A DNA stretch of 18,510 nucleotides, taken from assembly GCA_004555175.1 (NCBI GenBank), contig SFJE01000035.1, positions 1 through 18,510 on the forward strand, read 5' to 3'. The notes below the pieces were generated by a model. It worked only from the letters and a program-made list of their open reading frames with translations, searched no databases and was not told the origin of the DNA. Shown one piece after another: positions 1 to 8,290 of this stretch (positions within the stretch are counted from its first letter, which is position 1; each line of letters opens with the position of its first letter). A program made the position numbers and the translations under genes. This stretch comes from Lentisphaeraceae bacterium (GTDB lineage Bacteria; Verrucomicrobiota; Kiritimatiellia; RFP12; DVOR01).

Positions 1-18
1 GGCTTCACTGTTCGCCAA
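1..18 (-). CDS. Possible 5' end of a divergent gene running off the left edge
   Basis: On the minus strand a TTG codon at 18-16 follows an AGGTGG ribosome-binding-like sequence (complement of 24-29) by 5 nt, and the six codons to the window edge are open. A plausible minus promoter lies upstream (39-68). Only six codons are visible, so no product can be named. The true start could be elsewhere, for example the GTG at 9-7, or there may be no gene at all. Confidence 0.2.
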
Positions 19-38
19 TCTAACCACCTATGGATAAG

Positions 39-68
39 ATTATGGCCTGATGCGCGAAAGCGCTCCAA
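39..68 (-). promoter_or_regulatory. Possible divergent promoter towards the left edge
   Basis: Read on the minus strand, TTGGAG (complement of 63-68) and CATAAT (complement of 39-44) are separated by 18 nt. This would drive transcription leftwards, away from the NifU-like operon. The -35 and -10 matches are moderate. Confidence 0.35.
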
Positions 69-109
69 TCCCCCCAAAAAAACTGGGGAACCTCCAGGCG
101 CCTTTCCCC

Positions 110-138
110 TTGCGTGCGGGGCGCGAGTGCGGTATAAT
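110..138 (+). promoter_or_regulatory. Promoter of the NifU-like/GGGtGRT operon
   Basis: TTGCGT at 110-115, a 17-nt spacer and a perfect TATAAT at 133-138 make a convincing sigma70-type promoter. Transcription should start near 145, giving a leader of about 24 nt that holds the AAGGAGG ribosome-binding site at 158-164, before the ATG at 169. The TTGCGY -35 recurs at other promoters in this window. Confidence 0.75.
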
Positions 139-168
139 GGGGCTCACTTTCAACCTTAAGGAGGAAAC

Positions 169-882
169 ATGAGTTGTCCCTACGCTTGCTCGAGCGAAGT
201 CGAGCACATGACGATGGTCGCCAAGGGCGCCAAGCACGCCCCCGCCCCGATTCCCGAAGAGGGTAAGTGGGTGAAGGCTTACGAGACGAAGGATATTTCC
301 GGTCTCACCCACGGTGTGGGTTGGTGCGCGCCGCAGCAGGGCGCCTGCAAGCTTACCTTGAATGTCAAGGAAGGCGTGATCCAGGAAGCGCTCGTTGAGA
401 CGATTGGCTGCTCGGGCATGACCCACTCGGCCGCGATGGCTGCCGAAGTGCTCCCTGGCAAGACCATTCAGGAAGCGCTGAACACCGACTTGGTGTGCGA
501 TGCGATTAACACCGCGATGCGCGAACTCTATCTCCAGATCGTCTACGGGCGCACCCAGAGCGCGTTCTCCGAAGGCGGCCTGCCGATTGGCGCCGGTCTT
601 GAGGACCTCGGCAAGGGCCTGCGCTCGCAGGTTGGCACGATGTACTCCACCGCGCAGAAGGGCGTTCGCTACCTCGAGATGGCCGAAGGCTACGTCAAGA
701 AGATCTATCTCGACAAGAACAGCGAAGTCTGCGGCTATGAGTTTGTCCACATGGGCAAGTTTATGGAAGCGGTCAAGAAGGGCCAGGACGCCAACGAGGC
801 GCTCAAGGCTTGCACCGGCACCTACGGCCGCGTGACCGAGGAGCAGGGCGCCGTGAAGTCCATTGACCCCCGCCACGAATAA
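169..882 (+). CDS. NifU-like iron-sulfur cluster scaffold-type protein
   Basis: A 237-residue protein whose central part resembles the NifU/IscU N-terminal scaffold fold. The stretch around residues 79-104, with C81 followed by a Ser/Ala-rich helix and GKTIQEAL, is the typical IscU second-cysteine region. C53 and C110 sit where the other scaffold cysteines are expected. Further cysteines are C3, C7, C60 and C188. At 237 residues it is well over the roughly 130 of IscU, and the C-terminal part (about 150-237) is not a standard NifU thiol domain (no CxxC). The start is set by AAGGAGG at 158-164. It precedes the GGGtGRT gene by 13 nt, so the two are probably co-transcribed and act together. A role in Fe-S chemistry is inferred from the fold; the actual substrate is unknown. 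No IscS, SufBCD or other cluster-assembly gene is nearby. Confidence 0.85.
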   Translation: MSCPYACSSEVEHMTMVAKGAKHAPAPIPEEGKWVKAYETKDISGLTHGVGWCAPQQGACKLTLNVKEGVIQEALVETIGCSGMTHSAAMAAEVLPGKTIQEALNTDLVCDAINTAMRELYLQIVYGRTQSAFSEGGLPIGAGLEDLGKGLRSQVGTMYSTAQKGVRYLEMAEGYVKKIYLDKNSEVCGYEFVHMGKFMEAVKKGQDANEALKACTGTYGRVTEEQGAVKSIDPRHE

Positions 883-895
883 GGAGGACACCCCC

Positions 896-1894
896 ATGGC
901 ACTCTTTGAATCCTACGAACGCCGCATCAACCAGATTATGCCCGTCCTCGAGAAGTATGGCATCAAGTCCATCGAGGAATGCCGCGAGATCTGCAAGGCC
1001 AAGGGCTTCGACCCCTACGAAATCACCGAGAACATCCAGAAGATCTGCTTCGAGAACGCGAAGTGGGCTTACACCGTCGGCGCGGCCATCGCCATCAAGA
1101 AGGGCTGCACCAAGGCTGCGGATGCCGCCGAAGCCATCGGCGAAGGCCTTCAGGCTTTCTGCATCCCCGGCTCTGTGGCCGACGATCGCAAGGTCGGCAT
1201 TGGCCACGGCAACCTCGGCGCGATGCTCCTGCGTGAAGAGACCAAGTGCTTCTGCTTCCTCGCCGGTCACGAATCCTTTGCCGCCGCTGAAGGCGCCATT
1301 GGCATCGCGATGAAGGCCAACAAGGTCCGCAAGGATCCCCTGCGCGTGTGCCTCAACGGCCTGGGCAAGGACGCGGCCTACATCATCAGCCGCATCAACG
1401 GCTTCACCTTCGTGGAGACCGAGTTCGACTACTTCACCGGCAAGCTCGCCATCACCAAGGAGATTCCCTTCTCCGATGGCCCGCGCTCCAAGGTCCGCTG
1501 CTATGGCGCCGACGACGTCCGCGAGGGCGTGGCGATCATGTGGCAGGAGGGCGTGGACGTTTCCATCACCGGTAACTCCACCAACCCCACCCGCTTCCAG
1601 CACCCCGTGGCCGGCACCTACAAGAAGGAATGCGTCCTGGCGGGCAAGAAGTACTTCTCGGTCGCTTCGGGCGGCGGCACTGGCCGCACCCTCCACCCCG
1701 ACAACATGGCCGCCGGTCCCGCCTCCTATGGCATGACCGACACGATGGGCCGCATGCACTCCGACGCGCAGTTCGCCGGTTCCTCCTCGGTGCCCGCGCA
1801 CGTCGAGATGATGGGCCTCATCGGCATGGGCAACAACCCGATGGTGGGTGCTACCGTGGCCGTGGCCGTGGCCGTGGAAGAGGCTTCCAAGTAA
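896..1894 (+). CDS. GGGtGRT family protein
   Basis: A 332-residue protein that carries the family's signature GGGTGRT at residues 259-265, followed by LHPDNMAAG. This identifies the GGGtGRT family, a conserved family without an established function. Its length is full and no truncation is seen. It has several cysteines (including two in a KCFCF stretch) but no ferredoxin motif, signal peptide or membrane segment. The ATG at 896 follows AAGGAGG (881-887) by 8 nt. That Shine-Dalgarno overlaps the stop of the NifU-like gene, which implies tight co-translation. An in-frame TTG at 863 would extend it into the upstream gene and is rejected. The C-terminus (AVAVAVAVEEASK) is coded by a GTGGCC tandem repeat. 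Being fixed next to a NifU-like protein suggests a shared iron-sulfur-linked job, which is inference. Confidence 0.9.
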   Translation: MALFESYERRINQIMPVLEKYGIKSIEECREICKAKGFDPYEITENIQKICFENAKWAYTVGAAIAIKKGCTKAADAAEAIGEGLQAFCIPGSVADDRKVGIGHGNLGAMLLREETKCFCFLAGHESFAAAEGAIGIAMKANKVRKDPLRVCLNGLGKDAAYIISRINGFTFVETEFDYFTGKLAITKEIPFSDGPRSKVRCYGADDVREGVAIMWQEGVDVSITGNSTNPTRFQHPVAGTYKKECVLAGKKYFSVASGGGTGRTLHPDNMAAGPASYGMTDTMGRMHSDAQFAGSSSVPAHVEMMGLIGMGNNPMVGATVAVAVAVEEASK

Positions 1895-1918
1895 GCCGAC
1901 ACCTTTGGCTAAACAAAT

Positions 1919-1952
1919 GGGCGCTCGCAACTCTGCGGGCGCCCTTTGTTTT
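1919..1952. terminator. Bidirectional rho-independent terminator
   Basis: A 10-bp stem (1919-1928 with 1935-1944, including one G-T pair) and a 6-nt loop are followed by TTTGTTTT on the plus strand. Read from the other side, the stem is followed by ATTTGTTT. It lies between the convergent GGGtGRT and rsmB genes and can serve both. Confidence 0.85.
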
Positions 1953-1966
1953 AGCTGGGGGAGGGA

Positions 1967-3214
1967 TTATCGCGTCAGGAGCGCGGCGTAGGCGCCATCG
2001 TGGCCTGCTTCGGGGAGGATAAGGCGCGCTTCGGCGCAGTGCCAAGCGGGGTGCTTGGCCAGGAAGCGCTCGACTTGTTGGGCATCCTCCTCCGGCTCAA
2101 TCGAGCAGGTGGAGTAAACGAGTCGCCCGCCGGGGCGAAGGAGGGGAGCGCACGCTTCGAGCAGAGCCGTTTGCGTTTGGCAGAGCGCCTCCAGTTTACG
2201 TACACTCCAGCCCCACCGCGCGTCGGCCCGGCGCCCCAAGACGCCGGTATTGCTGCACGGCACGTCCAGGAGAATCCGGTCAAAGGTCTCGCCAGGCAAC
2301 GCGGCGGCGACCTGTGTGCCATCCACAGCGGTTAGGCGGACGTGCTCTGCGAAGCCGCAGCGGGTCAAGGTGTCGCGCAGGGTCTCCAGCCGCTCAGGGC
2401 TGACCTCGTTCGCCACCAAGGTGCCGCGCGTGTCGCCGCCAGCGAAGAGGCGGGCGGCTATCTGCGCGGTCTTGCCTCCGGGCGCGGCACAGAGGTCGAG
2501 GACCGCCTGCCCGGGGCGGATGTCCAAGAGCTCAATGGCGTGGCGCGTGGCGGGATCTTGGACCACAAAGTGGCCCTCGGCAAAGCCCGGCAAGGCGTTC
2601 ACACGGCAACCGCGTGGCACGGCAAAGGAGCCTTTCGGATCCTCGGTGCACGGTTCGCAGGTTTCCGGCGCGGGGTGGGGAGGCAAGGGGCGAAGATAGA
2701 CGCGTGGCGGGAGGGCCATGGCCTCGGCCAGTTTCCGGGTGCGCGCCAACCCAAAGGCGTCAACCCAGCGCGTCCACAGGCGTGGGGGGATGTCGCGGCG
2801 CAGGGGTTCGGGCGCGGCAGAAAGGGCTTCGAGTAGGGGGACGCGTTCGCGTTGGAGGCGGCGAAGAATGGCGTTGACAAAGCCGACGGCGCCCTTGCCG
2901 AGGGGCTTGGCAGCCTCGACGGTCTCGGCAATGGCCGCGTAGTCGGCAATAGCGGGCAGGTGGAAGAGTTGAGCGGCACCGACCATCAGGGCGGCCCAGA
3001 GTTCGCCCCCCGGCAGGCGGTTGGCGCAGCGTTTGAGGAGCCACTCTAGGCTTGCCTTGTGGCGCAGGACGCACCCGGTCAGCTCCAGGGCGAAGGCGTG
3101 GTCGGGCGCGGTGGCGAGGGCACGCGTGGGGAAGGTGCCCTGCTCGCGCCAGAGGGCAAGGGCGAAGATGGCGGCCCGGCGGGCCCCAACGCCAGGGCGG
3201 TCGAGCATCGCCAT
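1967..3214 (-). CDS. rsmB: 16S rRNA (cytosine-C5)-methyltransferase RsmB-like
   Basis: A 415-residue protein with the two-domain layout of RsmB/Sun (Fmu). The N-terminal NusB-like RNA-binding domain covers about 1-130, and the C-terminal SAM-dependent methyltransferase domain about 150-415. The SAM motif I is LDLCAAPGGKT (239-249). The two catalytic cysteines of m5C methyltransferases are in DVPC (C320) and STC (C370, in YSTCSIEPEED). The family methylates C967 of 16S rRNA in E. coli. It begins 3 nt after the aminotransferase stop, so it is the last gene of a long minus-strand operon and is probably translationally coupled. A second in-frame ATG two codons downstream (3208) is possible. It is followed by the shared terminator. 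Confidence 0.93.
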   Translation of the reverse strand: MAMLDRPGVGARRAAIFALALWREQGTFPTRALATAPDHAFALELTGCVLRHKASLEWLLKRCANRLPGGELWAALMVGAAQLFHLPAIADYAAIAETVEAAKPLGKGAVGFVNAILRRLQRERVPLLEALSAAPEPLRRDIPPRLWTRWVDAFGLARTRKLAEAMALPPRVYLRPLPPHPAPETCEPCTEDPKGSFAVPRGCRVNALPGFAEGHFVVQDPATRHAIELLDIRPGQAVLDLCAAPGGKTAQIAARLFAGGDTRGTLVANEVSPERLETLRDTLTRCGFAEHVRLTAVDGTQVAAALPGETFDRILLDVPCSNTGVLGRRADARWGWSVRKLEALCQTQTALLEACAPLLRPGGRLVYSTCSIEPEEDAQQVERFLAKHPAWHCAEARLILPEAGHDGAYAALLTR

Positions 3215-3217
3215 AGG

Positions 3218-4405
3218 TTAGCCCTGCATGGCGCGCTTCCAAGCCTCGGCCGAGCGCTCAATGATGTCGAGCTCGACCGCGCAGCAAAGGCGAATGTAGC
3301 CTGGCATGCCGAAGCCGCGCCCGGGCACGGCGATGATGCCTTGCGCCAGGAGGCGGTTGCAGAAGGCCACATCGTCGCCGCCGGGGGCTTGTGGGAAGAA
3401 GTAGAAGGCGCCGCGCGGAAGGGCAAAGGTGAGGTCGGCTTCGCGCAGGACGCGGGCCATCGCTTGGCGGCGGGCATCGTAGATGGAGAGGTCAACCTGC
3501 TCATTCAGGAGGCCGAGGGCAAGCTTCTGACCCAGGATGGGCGCGTTGACGTAGCCGAGGGTGCGGTTGGTCATCGTGAGGGCCGCAAGGAGGGTCTCGG
3601 CCCCCTCCAGCGCGGGGTTGACGGCGATATAGCCGATGCGCTCGCCCGCCAGTGAGAGGCTCTTGGAGAAGGAGCCCAGGACCACCGCGTAGGGCGAGAG
3701 GGCGAGGACGGGCGGCACGGTGGCACCGTCGAAGGCGAAGAGGCGGTAAGGCTCGTCGGAGAGGATGAAGATTGGGCGCTCGCGCGTTGCGTTGAGTGCA
3801 TCGACCGCCGTGGCCAAGCGTGCGAGGGCTTCGGCGGAGTAGATGGCACCTGTGGGATTGTTCGGTGAATTGAGGAGGATGACGCGCGTGCGCTCGGTGA
3901 CGGCCGCGAGCAGGGCATCGACATCCAAGGCGAAGTCCGGCCCTTGCATCGGCACCGGGCGGAGCTTCCCGCCAAAGTGGCCGCAGTAGAAGCCGTATTC
4001 CACGAAGTAGGGGGCCGGCACGACCACCTCGTCGCCCGCCTCAAGCACGGTCCGGAAGAAGGTGACCAGCGCCCCGGCCGCACCCACGGTGACGATGAGG
4101 TGTTTCCCTTGGAGCGTCACGCCCTGCTCGCGGGTCAACTTCTCGGCCAAGGCCGCGCGGAAGGCCGGCAAGCCGGCGTTGGGCATATAACCCAGACCGC
4201 AGGGGCGGACCGCATCGTCGGCCAATTGGTGGAGGACTTCGCGCGCCTTCGCCGGCGGCGGCACATCGGGGTTGCCCAGAGAAAAGTCAAAGACATTTTC
4301 GGCGCCGAGGCGTTGCTTCATTTCCAACCCAGCTTCAAACATTCGGCGAATCCACGAGGCATTCGCCATTGCTTGGGCGATGTCGCTTGCAATCAGTTGC
4401 TTCAT
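3218..4405 (-). CDS. PLP-dependent class I/II aminotransferase
   Basis: A 395-residue fold-type I aminotransferase of the aspartate aminotransferase superfamily. Visible family motifs are FSLGNPDV (41-48), SPNNPTG (180-186), SDEPYR (216-221) with the PLP-contacting D217 and Y220, and SFSKSLSLAGERIGY with PLP lysine K248. A conserved C-terminal IRLCCA contains the expected carboxylate-binding Arg. The amino-acid substrate cannot be told from the sequence. The ATG at 4405 is chosen because GAGGAG lies 7 nt upstream; a TTG at 4420 would place the start inside the adenine deaminase gene. The gene starts 11 nt after the deaminase stop and ends 3 nt before rsmB. No pathway partner is adjacent, so it may be a general catabolic or biosynthetic transaminase. 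Confidence 0.9.
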   Translation of the reverse strand: MKQLIASDIAQAMANASWIRRMFEAGLEMKQRLGAENVFDFSLGNPDVPPPAKAREVLHQLADDAVRPCGLGYMPNAGLPAFRAALAEKLTREQGVTLQGKHLIVTVGAAGALVTFFRTVLEAGDEVVVPAPYFVEYGFYCGHFGGKLRPVPMQGPDFALDVDALLAAVTERTRVILLNSPNNPTGAIYSAEALARLATAVDALNATRERPIFILSDEPYRLFAFDGATVPPVLALSPYAVVLGSFSKSLSLAGERIGYIAVNPALEGAETLLAALTMTNRTLGYVNAPILGQKLALGLLNEQVDLSIYDARRQAMARVLREADLTFALPRGAFYFFPQAPGGDDVAFCNRLLAQGIIAVPGRGFGMPGYIRLCCAVELDIIERSAEAWKRAMQG

Positions 4406-4416
4406 CAAGGTGCTCC

Positions 4417-6078
4417 TCAAACGGCTTGAAACCCGCCGAGCGTCAACCGGGCCGCCGGAATGACCGGTAGCGGCAGGAAGGCCAGCGAGAGAAAGGGATT
4501 TTCCAGGACCGAGCCGGTCTCTTTGGCTGCCGCGCGCAGCGTGGCCAACGTATCGGCCACCTCGGCGGCCGGGCGCTCGCTCATTAGGCCGCCCACCGGC
4601 AGGGGCAACGAGGCCGCCACGCGTCCCTCAATCACCACGGCGAAGCCGCCGCCACTGGCGCGCACGGTATTGGCGGCCAAGGCCATCTCTTCGGGGGAGG
4701 TGCCGACCACGCAGAGATTGTGCGAGTCGTGCCCCACGGTCGAGGCCAAGGCGCCATGCTTCAATCCAAAGCCTGTCACCCACGCGCGGCCGATGCGCCC
4801 GGAGCCTCCGTGGCGCTCAATCAAGGCGGCCACCGCCAGGTCGCTCCCCGCAGGGTTCGCTGGCCACGCCACCGCATCAGTCAGGAGCGAGCCCTCACGG
4901 ACGCCGATGACTGGCCCGGGCGCGGGCGGGGCGAAGTCGGCTGCCGAGACTTCGCGCATCTTGACCGAGCCGTGGAAGGCTTCGGGAACGGGGCAGGGGG
5001 GCCGAGCCTCAAAGCGTTCGGGGTCGACAATTCGACCCCGGCAGAGCACGCCCGCCACCCGACATTCGGCGAGGTCCGAGACCAAGACGATGTCGGCCGC
5101 GTAGCCCGGGGCCACCAAGCCCCGCTGGCGCCAACCGAAGTGTCGGGCGGGCGTGAGCGAGGCCGCTCGGTAGACGGCCAAGGGGTCGCACCCAAGGGCA
5201 ATCGCCTGGCGGATGGCGGCATCCATGTGCCCGTGCTCGCGAATGTCCAAGGGGTCACGATCGTCGGTACAAAGGCAGAGGTGGTCGCAATGGGTCAAGG
5301 TGAGGATAGGGGCCAAACGGGCGAGGTCCCGCCCCACGCTTCCGGCCCGTAGGAAGAGCGTCATGCCCCGGCGCAACTTCTCGAGCGCCTCGTCAACGGT
5401 CGAGCACTCGTGGTCATTGGCGATGCCGGCGGCGAGGTAGCCATCCAGCGCGCGCCCGGCAAGGCAAGGCGCGTGCCCATCAATCGGTTGGCCCGAGAAT
5501 GCGGCGAGCTTGGCCAGAACATCTGGGGCGCGCCCCAGAACGCCGGGTACATTCATCATCTCGGCCAAGGAGAGACCGGCCTTCGCGTAGGGCGCCAAGG
5601 CCTCTGCGTCCAGTTTCGCCCCAGCCTCCTCGCTCGGCAGGGCCGGCACGCAGGAGCTGGCCTGGACCTGCAGGTGCATCACCATTCCTTCGGCGGATCG
5701 ACGGAAGAAGTCAATGGCCTCGGTGCCGCAGACATTGGCGAGCTCGTGCGGGTCGCAAACCGCCGCAACGGTCCCGCGCATCAACACGGCCTCCTCCCAG
5801 GCGTAGGGCGCCACGAGGGAGGATTCGATATGGCAGTGGGCATCGACGAAGCCCGGCACCAGGGTCAGCCCCTCGGCCTCGACAACCTCGCGCGCCTCGT
5901 AGCCCTCCCCCAGGCCGACAATCCGCTCTCCGGCAATGGCCACATCGGCCCGGCGTAGCTCCCCGGTGACCAGGTCAAAGACCCGCCCGCCGCGAATGAC
6001 CACATCCGCCGGTTCCTCGCCTAGGGCCACAGCAATCTGCCGGGCCAACTGCGCTTGCGTCAACGGGACTTCTACCAT
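4417..6078 (-). CDS. ade: Adenine deaminase
   Basis: A 553-residue metal-dependent amidohydrolase close to the usual length of adenine deaminase (about 570-590). It should convert adenine to hypoxanthine and ammonia in purine salvage. Motifs in order: GFVDAHCHIESS (76-87) with metal ligands H81 and H83, CDPHE (108-112), DGHAP (200-204), NDHE (221-224), TDDRDP (271-276), and the C-terminal VGHDSHN typical of Ade. The ATG at 6078 overlaps the last 7 nt of the upstream hydrolase gene and follows a GGAGGAG stretch, so translation is coupled. A much longer in-frame extension (to 6381) runs inside the upstream gene and is rejected. It shares an operon with an aminotransferase and RsmB but with no other obvious purine gene; purH-type AICAR formyltransferase lies about 10 kb away. 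Confidence 0.95.
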   Translation of the reverse strand: MVEVPLTQAQLARQIAVALGEEPADVVIRGGRVFDLVTGELRRADVAIAGERIVGLGEGYEAREVVEAEGLTLVPGFVDAHCHIESSLVAPYAWEEAVLMRGTVAAVCDPHELANVCGTEAIDFFRRSAEGMVMHLQVQASSCVPALPSEEAGAKLDAEALAPYAKAGLSLAEMMNVPGVLGRAPDVLAKLAAFSGQPIDGHAPCLAGRALDGYLAAGIANDHECSTVDEALEKLRRGMTLFLRAGSVGRDLARLAPILTLTHCDHLCLCTDDRDPLDIREHGHMDAAIRQAIALGCDPLAVYRAASLTPARHFGWRQRGLVAPGYAADIVLVSDLAECRVAGVLCRGRIVDPERFEARPPCPVPEAFHGSVKMREVSAADFAPPAPGPVIGVREGSLLTDAVAWPANPAGSDLAVAALIERHGGSGRIGRAWVTGFGLKHGALASTVGHDSHNLCVVGTSPEEMALAANTVRASGGGFAVVIEGRVAASLPLPVGGLMSERPAAEVADTLATLRAAAKETGSVLENPFLSLAFLPLPVIPAARLTLGGFQAV

Positions 6079-6860
6079 GCCATCTCCTCCAGCGGGGCCG
6101 CCTGTTGGGCCACGGCCAGCGCCACGCCCTCGCGTCCCAGTTCCTTCAACGTTTGGGCCATCTGATAGCGCGCGACGGCTGGCTCGTTGCAATCGCGCGA
6201 GAGGTGCGCCAAGATCAGGCGGCGCAACTTCTCCGGGCAGGCCGCGCGCATCAAGTCGCACGCTTGGTCGTTCGAGAGGTGGCCGGACTTCCCGGAGATG
6301 CGCGCAACCAGGTCGTAAGGTCGGCCGGAGGTGCGCAACATCTGCAGGTCGTGGTTCGATTCCAAAATCAAAGTTTCGCACCCTTGTACGGCGGTGACGA
6401 CCTCCTGCGAGGCGTAGCCGAGGTCGGTGAAGTAGCCGAGTTTGGAGCCGCTTTCGGCCGTGAGGGTGTAGGCCACCGGTTCGGCGGTGTCGTGACTAAT
6501 CCGCACCGGCTGGATAACCAAGTCGCCCAGCGCGAAGGGCACGCATGATTGGAAGAGGGCGAACTCCGGCGTTGGGTACTTCCCCTTCCGCGCCAGCCGC
6601 TCGATGACCTCCGCCGTGCCTTCGTTGGCATAGACGGCAACCTGATGGCGGGCGGCGAAGCGGTAGAGCCCGCCTACGTGATCCTCGTGCTCGTGCGTAA
6701 TAAGAATGCCGTCAAGGCTATCGGGGTCGACCGCGAGGTCGGCTAAATGGCGCTCGATAGCCCGACACGAAATCCCTGCATCAATCAGCAACCGCACCCC
6801 CTCGCTCTCAACGTAGGTGGCGTTGCCTGCACTTCCAGAAGCCAATACACAAAATCTCAT
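6072..6860 (-). CDS. Metallo-beta-lactamase-fold hydrolase, YycJ/WalJ-like
   Basis: A 262-residue MBL-fold protein. It starts with the FCVLASGSAGNATYV segment typical of the YycJ/WalJ group. It has the zinc-binding HEHEDH motif at 56-61, a further ligand region near SHDTAEP, and a YFTDLGYAS stretch containing the expected Asp. The family is generally described as a putative 5'-3' nuclease or phosphodiesterase-type hydrolase; the substrate is not settled. No signal peptide, so cytoplasmic. The ATG at 6860 has no clear Shine-Dalgarno and lies 35 nt after the polyferredoxin gene stop. The 3' end overlaps the adenine deaminase start by 7 nt. Confidence 0.88.
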   Translation of the reverse strand: MRFCVLASGSAGNATYVESEGVRLLIDAGISCRAIERHLADLAVDPDSLDGILITHEHEDHVGGLYRFAARHQVAVYANEGTAEVIERLARKGKYPTPEFALFQSCVPFALGDLVIQPVRISHDTAEPVAYTLTAESGSKLGYFTDLGYASQEVVTAVQGCETLILESNHDLQMLRTSGRPYDLVARISGKSGHLSNDQACDLMRAACPEKLRRLILAHLSRDCNEPAVARYQMAQTLKELGREGVALAVAQQAAPLEEMAW

Positions 6861-6895
6861 AGTAATGGTTACTCGCTTCGCTCATCTCTCTTCTG

Positions 6896-8290
6896 TCAAA
6901 TCAGCCACTCGTCGCCGGCGGCGGTTTCGGGTTCGGCCTCGGGGCGGAAGACCTCTGCCGGGTCGGCGGCCTGCACCTGCACCTCAATCGGCCACACGCG
7001 CACTGCCTTAATCGGCCGCACCGGGCACGGGTGCTCGCAACTCCCGCAGCCGATGCACAGCCGCGTATCGAGCACCGGAATGCGTACGCCCCGAACATCC
7101 TCCTTCATCCGCAACGCGCCGGTGGGGCAGTGTTCGGCGCACGCCCCGCACTCAAAGCCGCGCTTGGCCGCCACGCAGAGCGAGAGGTTGACCTCCGCCA
7201 GCCCCAGGCGCGTGCGCTGCTTTTGGGCCAACGTCATCGGCACCAAGGCCCCAGTGGGGCAGACCTCCGAACAGCGCTTGCAGTTGAACTCGCACATCCC
7301 CTTGTTGAAGGTCAGATGGACGGCGCCAAAGGTGCCCGCCGGCTGAATGACCTGCCCAACGCAGTGCTGAATGCAGAGCCGGCAATCGGTGCACTTGCTT
7401 AGGAAGCGCTGCCGCGACCCCGCGCCGGGCGGATAGATGCCCTCCAGCGCCACGCGCGCTCGCGGACCGTAGGCGCTGTAGAGCGGCAAGGTCTTGCGGG
7501 CCACGAGCCCAACCACGCCGCCGCCCAACAGGCAGAGCCCCGCGCGCACCAATCTCCGCCGCTCGGGCATCCGAAAGCCCGGGTTGCGCCCAAACTCAAT
7601 CGCGCCCACGGGGCACGCCTTCACGCACGCCATACAGCGCACGCAGCGTCCATTATCCACCACGCCCCGTTGCGGATCGAGGCACCCGGTCGGGCACGCC
7701 TTGACGCACTTGCCACAGCGAATGCACGCCTTCCCGAAGCGTAACCCCGCAGGCGCCATCGCGGCCCCGCAGGCCAAGAGCGCCCCCACCGGGCAGAGCG
7801 AGTTGCAGAAGCTTCGCCGCCGCCAGTAGACCGCCGCGGCAATCACCACCGCCGGCAGCCACGCTCCAGAGAGGATCGCCCCAAAGAGCGTCCACGGCTC
7901 CAGAAAGCGCAGCCCGAGCGTCCACCCGCCCACGAGCGCGGCCGACCACACCGCCACGCCCAGCCCCTTGCGCAGGGCCACCCACCGCGGTTGCGACCGG
8001 TTCTTGCGCCAGAAGAAGAGCGCGCCTAGCAAATCCTGCGCGATGCCCAGCGGGCAGCCAATCGAGCAGAAGAGCCGCCCAAAGCAGAGCGTGGCCAGCA
8101 ACCACAACGCCACGCAGAGCCCCCCGGTCACGGCCAGATGCGCGCCCACCGACATTAAGGCCGGGCCGAACTGCGCCTTGACCAAAAAGGTCAGCGCGTC
8201 CCCGGCAAACCCGAAGGCGAGCGTGGTGAGCGCCAGCGAAAGAGCGGCTAGCGCTAGACGCAGCGGGTAGAGCGCGCGCGGCAGTTTCAC
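6896..8290 (-). CDS. Membrane polyferredoxin (NapH/NosR-like 4Fe-4S protein)
   Basis: A 464-residue protein with hydrophobic segments near 10-28, 43-68, 110-128, 138-156 and 249-264. Two membrane-associated CxxxCP motifs (FCSIGCP at 74-80, FCNSLCPVGA at 161-170) are typical of NapH/NosR/CcoG-type proteins. At least five ferredoxin-like cysteine groups follow: C189-C199, C216-C226, C300-C310, C333-C344 with C372-C388, and C412-C422. It probably passes electrons between a quinone or other membrane donor and a partner. The cluster count is estimated by eye. It starts with GTG at 8290, overlapping the DUF362 stop in a GTGA arrangement, so the two are coupled. The Tat-exported DUF362 protein is the obvious partner. 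Specific function unknown. Confidence 0.88.
   Translation of the reverse strand: MKLPRALYPLRLALAALSLALTTLAFGFAGDALTFLVKAQFGPALMSVGAHLAVTGGLCVALWLLATLCFGRLFCSIGCPLGIAQDLLGALFFWRKNRSQPRWVALRKGLGVAVWSAALVGGWTLGLRFLEPWTLFGAILSGAWLPAVVIAAAVYWRRRSFCNSLCPVGALLACGAAMAPAGLRFGKACIRCGKCVKACPTGCLDPQRGVVDNGRCVRCMACVKACPVGAIEFGRNPGFRMPERRRLVRAGLCLLGGGVVGLVARKTLPLYSAYGPRARVALEGIYPPGAGSRQRFLSKCTDCRLCIQHCVGQVIQPAGTFGAVHLTFNKGMCEFNCKRCSEVCPTGALVPMTLAQKQRTRLGLAEVNLSLCVAAKRGFECGACAEHCPTGALRMKEDVRGVRIPVLDTRLCIGCGSCEHPCPVRPIKAVRVWPIEVQVQAADPAEVFRPEAEPETAAGDEWLI

Noticed and set aside
1854..1877. Tandem GTGGCC repeat at the end of the GGGtGRT gene
   Set aside because: It encodes an AVAVAV stretch in frame and is only about four units; noted as slippage-prone but not a separate element.
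40..1930. Long minus-strand open frames (40-897 and 803-1930) opposite the NifU-like and GGGtGRT genes
   Set aside because: They mirror the codon structure of GC-rich plus-strand genes, lack ribosome-binding sites and family features, and overlap recognised proteins completely.
6079..6381. N-terminal extension of adenine deaminase
   Set aside because: It lies wholly within the hydrolase gene; the ATG at 6078 with GGAGGAG gives the normal family N-terminus.
6894..6899. Perfect TTGACA on the minus strand before the hydrolase gene
   Set aside because: No -10 box lies 16-19 nt downstream, and the position is at the end of the polyferredoxin coding sequence; likely chance.
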